Made by a program: the position numbers and the translations under genes. The notes beneath the pieces are model-generated. The model made no database searches. It was not told where the DNA came from and saw nothing but the letters and a program-made list of their open reading frames with translations. 64,000 bases of DNA, from assembly GCA_963789555.1 (NCBI GenBank), contig CAWBKY010000003.1, positions 181,829 to 245,828 on the forward strand, read 5' to 3'. Positions 26,960 to 35,960 of the stretch are shown piece after piece. The DNA comes from JACXTP01 sp963789555. GTDB lineage: Archaea > Thermoplasmatota > Thermoplasmata > Methanomassiliicoccales > UBA472. The stretch's first letter is position 1. Every line of letters begins with the position of its first letter.

Positions 26960-27228
26960 TGGACCCAGAGGATAAGGAAGCGGTCCTGGTGGTGACAGCG
27001 GCCGCCCCCAAGTTGATGATCACGCTCTTCATCTCCTATCTGCGCCTCAAGCGGGCAGCGGTGCGAGCGGAGAAGGACCTGCGGCGCTCCCTGCAGGCCA
27101 ATGGTGTCCCGAAAAAGGAAGCGAAGGAGCTCGCCGCGGCATACACCGAATGGACCTCCTTGCGTTTTTGGCTGAGGAGGGCGGCGTTCCCAGCCGCCCT
27201 GGAAGGGATCCGGTCCGCCGGCAAGTGA
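26956..27228 (+). CDS. Small basic helical protein, unknown function
   Basis: 90 residues: acidic start (MMDPEDKEAVLVV), a hydrophobic stretch at 12-30 (VVTAAAPKLMITLFISYLRL) that could be a membrane helix, then a basic helical tail (RAEKDLRRSLQANGVPKKEA...). It overlaps the preceding gene by 4 bases. Paired with that acidic partner it may form a small complex; this is inference from coupling only. Confidence 0.55.
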   Translation: MMDPEDKEAVLVVTAAAPKLMITLFISYLRLKRAAVRAEKDLRRSLQANGVPKKEAKELAAAYTEWTSLRFWLRRAAFPAALEGIRSAGK

Positions 27229-27234
27229 TCCCGG

Positions 27235-28152
27235 TCACTGCCGGATCAGATACTCGGCCACGCCGAAGCCGACCTCTTCGTCCATCTTGAACCGGGTGAG
27301 GGTCTCCCACATCACGGCGTGGTGCTTCTTGTCCTCGCCCTCGAAGTGCATCATGGCCTTGCGCTTGGTGACGCCCTTCACTCCGTACACGTTGCCATCC
27401 TTGTCATAGAACGCCATGTACAGCTCGGCCGGACTGCCGTCCGCCTGGAACTCCTTGGCCACGTCCACCTTGACGATGGGGATCATCTCGCCGTCCAAGT
27501 ACAGGAAGCCAGCGTCGACATCGCCCTTGTCCATCTCCAGCTTGGTGATGTTGAAGGCGAACTTCTCGTTGAACTGGCAGGTGACCCAGAGCCACAGGCG
27601 GGGGGCGGTCCATTCCCTGACGCCCCAGGAGTGGTCCCTCTCGCCCAAGGCGCGGACCACGAACTCCCGCTCCTCGACCTTGACCGTGCCTATGAAATGG
27701 CCGACCTGCTCGATGTGCTCGGCCGCCACCTGCTGGGCCAGCTTCTCCTTCTCCGGCGTCACGCAGTTGCGGTAGTCGAACTGGGGGGTGATGGCATCGA
27801 AGTCCAGGGCGAATGAGACCTTGACCGGCTTGACCTCGCCCTTGTCCATTTGCATGAGCTCTCCCTCATAGGAGAGGTTCCACTTCTTCTCCGCCTCGAC
27901 CGCGGTGAACTTGAGGCCCTTGGCGCTCAGCTCGTTGTCTTCCATCTCGACGTTCTCTTTGAGGCCCACGATAGAGCCGTCCGGCATGAGGAAGAAGCAG
28001 AAGAGCGCCTTCTCCTTCTTGTTCGGCTTCAAACCGATGCGCATGAAGCCACAAAGGTCGTTGCCGCGATCATAGAAATTGAAGTAAAAACTCTCGTTCC
28101 AGTCCTTTTGCTCTCCGACCTCATGAAGCATATCGTAATCCAAATCGATCAA
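27235..28152 (-). CDS. CrtC/AttH-like lipocalin-fold protein
   Basis: 305 residues with a pattern of two lipocalin-like beta-barrels. The tell-tale segment is GERDHSWGVREWTAPRLWLWVTC, matching the RDHSWG-R motif of carotenoid hydratase/AttH-like proteins that act on hydrophobic ligands. There is no signal peptide. Its ATG overlaps the stop of the phosphotransferase gene by 4 bases, so the pair is translationally coupled and probably acts on the same lipid or small molecule. The reaction is unknown. Confidence 0.65.
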   Translation of the reverse strand: MIDLDYDMLHEVGEQKDWNESFYFNFYDRGNDLCGFMRIGLKPNKKEKALFCFFLMPDGSIVGLKENVEMEDNELSAKGLKFTAVEAEKKWNLSYEGELMQMDKGEVKPVKVSFALDFDAITPQFDYRNCVTPEKEKLAQQVAAEHIEQVGHFIGTVKVEEREFVVRALGERDHSWGVREWTAPRLWLWVTCQFNEKFAFNITKLEMDKGDVDAGFLYLDGEMIPIVKVDVAKEFQADGSPAELYMAFYDKDGNVYGVKGVTKRKAMMHFEGEDKKHHAVMWETLTRFKMDEEVGFGVAEYLIRQ

Positions 28153-30765
28153 CCTTCCAACACGTAAATCGTGCCTTCGTTGCCGTCAAGGGTTATCCTC
28201 TGCCCCGTCTTGAAGATTTTCGTTGCACCCTTGACCGCGGTGACCGCCGGGAGGCCGTATTCGCGCGAAACCACCGCTCCGTGCGACAGCACCCCGCCGG
28301 TCTCGGTGATCAATCCCCCGATCTTGCTGAACACCGCCGTCCAGCCCGGGTCGGTGTTGGTCGTGACCAGGATCTCGTGGTCCCTCACCTCGCCCAGCTG
28401 CTCGATGGAATCGACCACACGAACGATGCCAGTGCACGTGCCAGGGCTGGCGGAGGTACCGACGATCCTCAGGCCGTCCCCTTGCCATATGACCGTGTCG
28501 TCGAACTCGGTGTTCCCCCGCAGGAACTTCGGGGGCAGTCGGTCCTTGTAGCGCATGAACTCCTTCCGCCTCTGCTCCACCGTCCTCTTCAGCTCCTCGG
28601 ACGGCTGCCTCGGCATTTGGAATATCTCCTCCTTGCCCAGGAAGAAGATGTCATCGACGCCATCCAGCAACCCTCTCTCCCTGAACCTGCGGCCATACTC
28701 CATGAAGAGGCGACGCCAGCGATAGAGGATATGGTCCAGGTAGAAGCGCTGGTTCTCCCGGAACATGAGATAGGTCTGGGCATACCCGAGGACGGTCTTG
28801 AACAGCTTGCGGCGCAGGTAGCCGTAACGCATCTTGCCTATCGCGGCCAGTATCTCCCGCTCCGCCTCCAGGCGCTCCTTGACCTTGTTCCGCTCCATCC
28901 CTTCCAGGTCAAGTTGCGGCGACCGGACCAGCGCCCTCAATATGTCGACCACCAGGGAGGGGTCGTCCGCCCAGCGGGGGAAGTAGATCTCGCGGGTGTG
29001 GGACCTCTGGCCATAGGCATCGAGGAACTCCAGGAGCTCGATGCGATAATCTGAGTACATGGGCTGGGCCCAGAGCTCCTCAAGGAACTCCTCGGACGGC
29101 AGCTCCTGCAGGCGTCTCCCCACGGCGGTATCCTCCCTGGCCTTGTCGGCCAGCTTGGCCAAGGCCATGTTGGTCTCGATGGTCTTGTTGCCCTTCAGCC
29201 CGGAGATGACCTTGGAGTAGAGCACGCCCGACCTATCGTCCAGCCAATCGGTCAACCAGCGCTTCACCATCAGGTTCGTTCCGATGGAGTGGGTCACCAT
29301 GCCATAGCGGATCAGGCGGAAGTGCTTCAGGTAGGCCTGCTCCATGGCCAAGAACTCCTGGTGCAACCGCTCGTCCTCCACCTTGGTCAGGTCGAGCGCA
29401 TCGAAGGGGCCCACTGCCTCCATGTATCCCTCCGTCCACCGCTGGTAGGCCTTGTCGGTCCGGAAAATGGTGCCGTCCCGGTCCAGCACCGCGATGCGGA
29501 CCTCCGCCCAGAGGCGTTTGCCCACCTTGGTCTTGACGTTGGCGATGCGTTCCTGGTCCTTCACCGGGAAGTAGTTGAGCAGCTCCTTGGTGCGTGAGAA
29601 TCGGGGGTTGTAGGTGAAGACCTCCTCCAACACCTCGGTGTTGAAGTAGATGTGGCCCTTGTGCACCCGCAGCAGCACCTTGTCGGTGAGGTCCTTGTAA
29701 CCCATGATCTCGCTGCCCTCGTGGTTCACGTACTTGGTGAGATATTCTCCAAGCAACGAGTAGAACAGCGGCGAGGTGACATCGGCCCAGTATTCATCAC
29801 CATAGGCCCTGGTCCACAGCGTCCGGTCCTTGACCAGGGTGGTGATGGGACGGGACTGCAGGATGATACACTGAACTTCCGTCCATGGCCCACTCGATGT
29901 CCTGGGGCGACCCGAAGTGGTCCTCCAGTCTCAGACCGGTGCGGGCCAGCTCCTCCGCCTGCCCCGTCTCCAGGGTGGGGTTGGTCTGCACTTCCTCCGG
30001 GAGGGCGGTCGCCTCGGCCGAGCTCAGATGGAAGGCCTTTTCCTTCCGGTTGATATGGCGATGCTCCAGTTTGCAGTTCCGGCCATCGCATACGTAGCGG
30101 TCCGGACTGACCATGCCGGAGGCCACAGCCTCTCCCAGGCCGAACGCCGCCTCGATGACGACCTTGTCATCGCCGGTCATAGGGTCCTTGGTGAACATGA
30201 TCCCTGAACTTACCGCATCCACCATCCTCTGCACGATGACCGCCATGCCCGTGCGCAGGTGAGGCACCTCGTTGTTGTGACGATAGGTCATGGCCCTCTC
30301 GTTCCAGTAGGAGGCCCAGCATCGCTTCACATGCTCCGCCACAGCCTCCTTCTGTATGCCTAGGTAAGTGTCCTGCTGCCCCGCGAACGATGCGTCGCCC
30401 AGGTCCTCCGCGATGGCGGACGATCGCACCGCCCAAAGACCATCCGAGGTGAGCCTATCTTGCAGGCCATCCAATAGCTCGACCCGCAAAGGCCTCACCA
30501 TCATGGCCCCCTTGATATCTTTGGAGGCCTTCTGCACCGCCAGGGCATCATCGAAATCTGTGCCTTCAAGGACCTTGGCGATCTCTTCGGTCAGCCCATT
30601 GGCCCGGAGGAAGGAATCATACTCCATTGCCGGCACCACCAGCGCCCAAGGCACCGGAAAGCCTGCCGTTAGAAGGTTGGCCAGGTTCGCCGCCTTCGGC
30701 CCCACCAGCCCGATGTCCCCCTCCCCGACCTCCTCCAAGGACAGGACGGTCTTCGCAGCTGTCAT
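28149..30765 (-). CDS. PEP-synthase-like / rifampin-phosphotransferase-like enzyme (one frameshift)
   Basis: Large dikinase-type phosphotransferase of about 870 residues. The N-terminal ATP-grasp domain shows VGPKAANLANLLTAGFPVP, LWAVRSSAIAEDLGDASFAGQ, GIMFTKDPMTGDDKVVIEAAFGLGE and DIEWAMDG. A long helical middle follows, and the C-terminal swivelling domain has the phospho-His in GGVLSHGAVVSREYGLPAV. A C-terminal PEP/pyruvate barrel is absent, so this is not a true PEP synthase. The order ATP-grasp, middle, His domain is that of rifampin phosphotransferase. A frameshift near 29875 is repaired by removing one base (CIILQSRPITTLVKD). It is coupled to the CrtC-like gene. Confidence 0.8.
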
Positions 30766-30862
30766 GCCATTGATTTGGACCAGGCCCCCAGCCGGCTTAG
30801 ACCTTCCATCAACAAAATGCTTTGCCCCTCCAATTATTTCTAAAGGAAGGGCCATTGAGGCC

Positions 30863-31639
30863 ATGATGCTCGATATCCTGAACGACATCGCCGACCGGGT
30901 GGCCGAGAAGGTCAGACCGAGATGGCGCGAGGCCTGCATGGGCGAGGAGCTGGAGATGGGGGCGGACGGCACCCCCACCTTGTTGATCGACCGTCTGGCC
31001 GAGGAGATCATCATAGATCACGTCAAGCGCTCTGGACTGTCCTGGGACATACTGAGCGAGGAGGCGGGCCGAGTAGGAAAGGGAAGGGATAGGACCTTGG
31101 TCATCGACCCCATCGACGGCACCTACAACGCGATCATGGGGATACCGTTCTACAGCGTGTCTTTGGCCCTAGGCCGGGAGAGCATGTGCGACGTCGATAC
31201 CGCGGTGGTGCTGAACCTGGTGACCGGCGACCGGTACACCGCCATCAAAGGCAAGGGGGCCTGGTTGAACGGATGTCGGATCCAGACCAGGAAGCTGGAC
31301 CTAAAGCAGGCCGTGTTCCTGGTGTACATGGGGCATTTCGCCACCGAAAATGACTTCCGCGTCGCCCGTATGGGACGGAGATGCCGCTCCCTCGGGTGCA
31401 GCTCCCTGGAACTGGCATTGGTGGCCCAGGGCAGCGCCGACGGCTATTACCTTCATACGGACGTCTACGAGAAGGCCATCCGCGTGGTGGACATCGCCGC
31501 CGCGGCCCTGATCCTGCGCGAGGCAGGCGGGGACCTCGTCGATCTTAAAGGAGGAAGGTTGGACATGCCCTTCGACCTGAGCACGAGAAGTAACTTCTTA
31601 GCCTATGGCGACGAATCTATGCGCGAGGTGCTGCGATGA
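30863..31639 (+). CDS. Inositol-monophosphatase/fructose-bisphosphatase family phosphatase
   Basis: 258-residue Mg-dependent phosphatase of the IMPase/FBPase IV family. Metal site residues in SEEAGR and DPIDGTYNAI; the usual later WD-AA motif appears as RVVDIAAAALILREAGGD with Trp replaced by Val. In archaea such enzymes dephosphorylate fructose-1,6-bisphosphate and/or inositol phosphate. ATG 30863 or 30866. The stop overlaps the NAD kinase start by 4 bases. In some archaea NAD kinase is fused to an IMPase domain, so adjacency is meaningful. Confidence 0.85.
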   Translation: MMLDILNDIADRVAEKVRPRWREACMGEELEMGADGTPTLLIDRLAEEIIIDHVKRSGLSWDILSEEAGRVGKGRDRTLVIDPIDGTYNAIMGIPFYSVSLALGRESMCDVDTAVVLNLVTGDRYTAIKGKGAWLNGCRIQTRKLDLKQAVFLVYMGHFATENDFRVARMGRRCRSLGCSSLELALVAQGSADGYYLHTDVYEKAIRVVDIAAAALILREAGGDLVDLKGGRLDMPFDLSTRSNFLAYGDESMREVLR

Positions 31640-32445
31640 GATTCGGCATGAGCGTCAACATGGACATACCGGACGCACCCCGTCTGGCCAAGAAGGTGCT
31701 GGGGCTATTGAAGGGGCATGAGGTGCTGCTGGAGAACGAGGTCGCGGCCCGTCTCAAGCGCCCCGGCATGAAATTGGACGACATGGACGTGGACATGGTG
31801 GTGGCGGTGGGCGGGGACGGCACCATCCTCAGGGCTTTGCAGCACAATGCCGCCCCGTTGTTCGGCATCAACGCCGGAGACCTCGGTTTCCTCACCACGG
31901 TCACGGAGGAGGAGATGGAGGAAGGGGTGGAGAACATCCTCAACGGCAATTACTCCTTGGAATCCCGCAGCAAGCTGCAGACGGTCGTCGGCGGCAAGCG
32001 CCTGCGCGACGCCGTGAACGAGGCGGTGGTGCACACCGCCCAGATCGCCAAGATCCGCCACTTCCAGGTCCATGTCGACAATGAGCTCGCCATCAATGTC
32101 CGGGCGGACGGCATCATCGTCTCCACCCCGACCGGCTCCACCTGCTACGCCATGAGCGTCGGAGCCCCGCTGGTCGACCCTCGGGTGGACGCGCTGGTCA
32201 TCGTGCCCATGGCCCCTTTCAAGTTCGCCGCCAGACCGGTGGTGGTGCCCTCGAGCAGCAAGATCACCCTGCGCGTGATGCGGCCTAAGGAGTGCCTGGT
32301 GGTCATCGATGGCCAGGACTCGGAGCTGATGGCCGGAAATGAGACGGTGGAGTTCACCATGGCCTCGACCAAGGCGCGCTTCGTCACCTTCGGCAAAGGC
32401 TTCTACACGCGTACCCGGGAGAAGCTGATGGGGTCCCTATGCTGA
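31636..32445 (+). CDS. nadK: NAD kinase
   Basis: 269-residue ATP-NAD kinase making NADP. Motif GGDGTILRA with catalytic Asp, INAGDLGFLTT, NE-A (VNEAVVH) and the glycine-rich RADGIIVSTPTGSTCYAMS. Length is typical of archaeal NadK. It overlaps the IMPase gene by 4 bases and the JAMM gene by 7, so the three are co-translated. Confidence 0.95.
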   Translation: MRFGMSVNMDIPDAPRLAKKVLGLLKGHEVLLENEVAARLKRPGMKLDDMDVDMVVAVGGDGTILRALQHNAAPLFGINAGDLGFLTTVTEEEMEEGVENILNGNYSLESRSKLQTVVGGKRLRDAVNEAVVHTAQIAKIRHFQVHVDNELAINVRADGIIVSTPTGSTCYAMSVGAPLVDPRVDALVIVPMAPFKFAARPVVVPSSSKITLRVMRPKECLVVIDGQDSELMAGNETVEFTMASTKARFVTFGKGFYTRTREKLMGSLC

Positions 32446-32819
32446 AAAGACCCCACGGCATTTACCGCGAGGTGCTGGAGATGGTCATCGACGTGGCCAA
32501 GAGCAGCCATCCCAGGGAGTTCGTGGCGCTGCTCCACCAAGAGGACGGGGTCATCGACGAGCTGCATTTCCTCCCTGGAACGACCTCCAACGAGGACAGC
32601 GCCTATCTCCTGTTGCACATGCGTCCCATCGACCTCAACATATGTGGCACGGTGCACTCCCATCCCGGACCATCGTTCCGGCCTTCAGGTGCGGACCTGA
32701 GCATGTTCAATCGCTTCGGGAATACCCACATCATCATGTGCATGCCTTACGAGATGAGGAGCTGGCAGGCGTACGACCAAGAGGGAAGGCGCATCTCCCT
32801 TCAGATCGTCGATGAGTGA
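32439..32819 (+). CDS. JAMM/MPN+ metalloprotease-like protein
   Basis: 126 residues with the JAMM zinc motif: an early Glu (EFVALLHQEDG), then HSHPG...PSGAD (VHSHPGPSFRPSGADLSMF, near nt 32656-32712). This is the fold of archaeal isopeptidases that cleave ubiquitin-like SAMP tags, and also of other deconjugating enzymes. No SAMP or E1 gene is nearby. TTG/ATG choice: ATG 32439 overlaps nadK. It abuts the convergent glmU-like stop with no gap. Confidence 0.85.
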   Translation: MLKRPHGIYREVLEMVIDVAKSSHPREFVALLHQEDGVIDELHFLPGTTSNEDSAYLLLHMRPIDLNICGTVHSHPGPSFRPSGADLSMFNRFGNTHIIMCMPYEMRSWQAYDQEGRRISLQIVDE

Positions 32820-34046
32820 TCAGAAGACGCGCGAGTCTGGACCGATGTTCCCCCGGGCCAAGGTGCCCATGCCGATGGTGCACCTTTCCCAGATGATGGT
32901 GCCTGGTTCGATCATGCTGTTGATACCGGTCTTGACGTCGTCGCCCATGATGACGCCCAGCTTCCTCAGTCCGGTGTCGATGAGCTCGTCGCGGAACGTG
33001 ACCTTGATGCTGCGGTTGTCGAAACGGAGGTTGGCCACCTTGGTGCCCGCGCCGAAGTTGCATCGTTCCCCGATCACGCTGTCACCCACGTAATTGAGGT
33101 GGGGGATATGGGTTCCGGCCATGACGATGCTGTTCTTAACCTCGACGGAAGCTCCGATCTTGACCTTCTCCGCCAGGCTGGTCGCCGGTCGGATATAGCA
33201 GTTCGGGCCGACCTCGCAGCCCTTGGATATGTACACCGGTCCTTGGACATAGGCACCGCTGTGCACCACCGCCCCCTCCTCCACCACCACGTTCCCTTTC
33301 AGGACCGCCCCCTCCTCCACCTCGCCCCGGATGTCGCGCTGGACCTCCGACATCAGGATCTCATTGGCCTTGAGCAGGTCCCAGGGCCGTCCCACATCCA
33401 TCCAGTAGCCTTCCAGACGTTGGACCACCAGGTCGTTGGAGGCGGCGAACAGGTTGAGCGTGTCGGTTATCTCGAACTCCCCGCGGGGGGACCTCTCGGT
33501 CCTGCGGATGTAAGGGAATATCTCTGGGGTGAGGATGAACATGCCCGCGTTGATCAGATCGCCCGGGGGGTCCTTCGGCTTCTCGACGATGCGTGCCATG
33601 CGGCCCTCCCTCTCATCAATGACACCGAAGCGGGAAGGGTCCTGCACACGGACGGCGCATATCATCGCCTTGCGCTCCGTGCGATAGCGGTCCACCGCCG
33701 CCTTGATGTCCTGTCTTGATATTAGCACGTCCCCGTTGAGGCAGACGAACTCCTCATCGATGTGACCCTCGGCGATCCCGATGGCGTTAGCCGTCCCCAA
33801 GCGCTCCTTCTGCTCCAGGAAGTTGATGTTCAGGCCCAGGCTCGAGCCGTCGCCATAATGCTCCTTGATGCGGTTGGCCTTCCAACCCACCAGGATGGTG
33901 ATGTCCTCCACCCCGGCCGAGCGCAGCGATTCCATGAGGTGGGTCAGGTACGGTTTACCTGCCAACGTCAGCAATGGCTTCGGTATGTTGGAGGTGAGCG
34001 GTCTTAGCCTGGTCCCCTCTCCCGCGGCAAGGATGAACGCCTTCAT
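32820..34046 (-). CDS. Bifunctional sugar-1-P nucleotidylyltransferase/acetyltransferase (GlmU-like)
   Basis: 408 residues. The N-terminal pyrophosphorylase domain (MKAFILAAGEGTRLRPLTSN, KPLLTLAGKPYL, NGDVLIS, EKPKDPPGDLINAGMFI) joins a long C-terminal left-handed beta-helix (SKGCEVGPNCYIRPATSL, HLNYVGDSVIGERCNFGAG). The helix motif and length match archaeal GlmU-type enzymes that acetylate glucosamine-1-P and make UDP-GlcNAc. The ATG overlaps the hexomutase stop by 4 bases. Confidence 0.85.
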   Translation of the reverse strand: MKAFILAAGEGTRLRPLTSNIPKPLLTLAGKPYLTHLMESLRSAGVEDITILVGWKANRIKEHYGDGSSLGLNINFLEQKERLGTANAIGIAEGHIDEEFVCLNGDVLISRQDIKAAVDRYRTERKAMICAVRVQDPSRFGVIDEREGRMARIVEKPKDPPGDLINAGMFILTPEIFPYIRRTERSPRGEFEITDTLNLFAASNDLVVQRLEGYWMDVGRPWDLLKANEILMSEVQRDIRGEVEEGAVLKGNVVVEEGAVVHSGAYVQGPVYISKGCEVGPNCYIRPATSLAEKVKIGASVEVKNSIVMAGTHIPHLNYVGDSVIGERCNFGAGTKVANLRFDNRSIKVTFRDELIDTGLRKLGVIMGDDVKTGINSMIEPGTIIWERCTIGMGTLARGNIGPDSRVF

Positions 34047-35354
34047 TTCAGGCACCTCTTCACAATGCCCCTCCCCAGGTTCATGAGGCGGTCCAGCTCC
34101 TCCTTGTTCCTGGCCTCGGCGTTGACGCGGACCTTGGGCTCGGTGCCGGAGAGCCTGACCAGGAACCAACCGTCCTGGTACTCCGCGCGCCAGCCGTCCA
34201 CGGTGATGAGGCGGTTGCATTTGAGATTGGCCATCTCGCCCCCGATCTTGCCACGGACTATGTCCCTCTCTTGGGATTGGAACATGAAGGACTCCCGGGC
34301 GGAGGGATATGAAGGCAAGGCATCGACCAGCTCGGACAGGCGGTTCTCCGCCACACATTTGGCCAGAAGGGCTGCGGCGTACACGCCGTCCGGACAGTAG
34401 GTCTGCCGGGGGAAGATGAAGGTGCCCGACGGCTCGCCCCCGAAGGGGAAGCTGCTCCTCTTGAGCGCCTCCGCCACGTAGACATCGCCCACCTTGGTGC
34501 GGACCACGTTGCCCTCGACCATGTCGTCCAATACCATCGAGGCGTCGATCGGCGCCACGATACCGTCCGCCTCGACCAGCGAGGCGAACAAGGCCAGCAA
34601 CCGGTCCCCGTCGATGAAGCGGCCGTTCTCGTCCATGGCCACCATGCGGTCCCCGTCGCCGTCATGGGCGATGCCCAGGTCCGCGCTCTTGGCCAGAACG
34701 GCGTGGCGCAGGTCGCCCAACTGTTCCTCGGTCGGTTCAGGCAGTCGACCGGGGAAGTATCCGTCGGGCTGGGCGTTCAAGCTGAGCACGCTGCAGCCCA
34801 TCTCGCGCAGGAGGATGGGGGTGATGGTGGTGGTGGCCCCGCAGCCGCAGTCCACCACGACGTTGACGTGGCATTGGCCCAGGGACCGTATCACCTCTTG
34901 GATGTGGTCATGGATGGCGCCGGCGTAATGGCTCTGCTGTCCCACCTCCCTCCAGCCAGGCATGGTCTTGGAGGGTTCGGTGATGAGGCTCTCCACCTCG
35001 TCCATCTGTCGGCTGTCGAACGCGCTTCCGTCCGGGTTCCACATCTTCACGCCGTTGTATTCTGCTGGGTTGTGAGAGGCGGTGACCATCAGACCGCAGC
35101 TATGGCCGAAGGCGGCCCTGGCCAAGGGTAGGTGTGGACACCATGCCGGTCAGGTGCACGTCCGCGCCAGAGGCCATGGCCCCAGCTGCCAACGCGCTCT
35201 CCATCATATCGCTGCTGGTGCGGCAGTCCTTGCCGATGATGACGTCTTTGTAAAGCTGCCCCACCGCGATCCCGATCCTGAGGGCGAGGTCCGCTGTGAT
35301 CTCGCGGCCCACCACCCCGCGGATTCCTGATGATCCGAACAACGATGTCATTTC
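34043..35354 (-). CDS. Phosphoglucomutase/phosphomannomutase (one frameshift)
   Basis: Second alpha-D-phosphohexomutase of the window, about 436 residues. N-terminus MTSLFGSSGIRGVVGREI, phospho-Ser loop TASHNPAEYNGVK, metal loop AHDGDGDRM, sugar loop FGGEPSGTFIFP and phosphate loop RLSGTEPKVRVNAEA. The frame breaks near 35130; dropping one T yields STPTLARAAFGHSCGLMV. Start set at ATG 35354, about 28 nt after a TATA box; in-frame ATGs also lie at 35366 and 35372. Coupled to the GlmU-like gene, which suggests joint UDP-amino-sugar or related nucleotide-sugar synthesis. Confidence 0.88.
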
Positions 35355-35377
35355 CAGCGCGGTCATTGACATCAGCC

Positions 35378-35386
35378 CATATATTC
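35378..35386 (-). promoter_or_regulatory. TATA box for the hexomutase-glmU-like operon
   Basis: Minus-strand aatatatgg lies about 28 nt before ATG 35354. The surrounding region to 35640 is strongly A+T-rich and holds promoters in both directions. Confidence 0.6.
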
Positions 35387-35564
35387 TTAGCGTGCCGGTA
35401 TGGAGAAAAAATGTCCTTACTGGAGCGTTATCCAGCATAATTTCTATGGGGGTAAAAAATAAATTAAAAATCAATCGTTAATCCGACAAAATCTGGCTAT
35501 CTTGACCGAAAAAATGGTTTATTTTATAAGTAAAACTAGTGCTGGTCAATGAGCATTATCAGAT

Positions 35565-35579
35565 AAATATTATATATTA
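35565..35579 (+). promoter_or_regulatory. Strong TATA region for the 75-residue protein
   Basis: The sequence aaatattatatatta sits in the most A+T-rich part of the 35400-35640 gap. A start about 25 nt on gives a leader of roughly 45 nt that contains a palindrome and a good Shine-Dalgarno, features of a highly expressed gene. Confidence 0.65.
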
Positions 35580-35608
35580 GTAAAGTTCATTACAATCTGG
35601 ACATAAGG

Positions 35609-35620
35609 CCAGTTAACTGG
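35609..35620. repeat. Perfect 12-bp palindrome in the leader
   Basis: ccagttaactgg is a perfect inverted repeat, located in the predicted 5' leader of the 75-residue gene, 25 nt before its ATG. It could be an operator or a dimer-binding site just downstream of the transcription start. Confidence 0.45.
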
Positions 35621-35644
35621 TCTATGAATGGATGGTGATAGCAC

Positions 35645-35872
35645 ATGGTGATGGAACAGATTAGCCTGGACAAGGCGAAGGAGATTGCCAAGAAGAAGGG
35701 CCTTAAGCCCGGACGCGTCAAGGGTACCAACGGTGTTCAATTCACAAAGGGAAACAACCCGAGGCTCGAGATCGTCGATTGGAACGAGTTCGAGAAGACC
35801 CTGAACAAGAGGTCCCTGGCCGTCTACGAGTCCGGCGGCTGGATGAAGATCATGAAGAAGGCCGGCAAGTAA
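35645..35872 (+). CDS. Small basic protein of 75 residues, unknown function
   Basis: Sequence features: MVMEQISLDKAKEIAKKKG at the start, GRVKGTNGVQFTKGNN in the middle, WNEFEKTLNKRSLAVYESGG near the end, then WMKIMKKAGK. It is Lys-rich with a helix-strand pattern. It looks like a compact, possibly nucleic-acid-binding protein, and the style is familiar from archaeal genomes, but I cannot name a family. The Shine-Dalgarno GGTGAT at 35634-35639 decides ATG 35645. T-rich ccttttatttccc downstream (about 35908) may terminate it. Confidence 0.75.
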   Translation: MVMEQISLDKAKEIAKKKGLKPGRVKGTNGVQFTKGNNPRLEIVDWNEFEKTLNKRSLAVYESGGWMKIMKKAGK

Positions 35873-35960
35873 GGTCCCCACTCTCTTCGAACAAACCCCT
35901 TCCTTCCCTTTTATTTCCCTATGGTTGAGCGAACAGCGATGACCTTTGGGATCATTGGGT

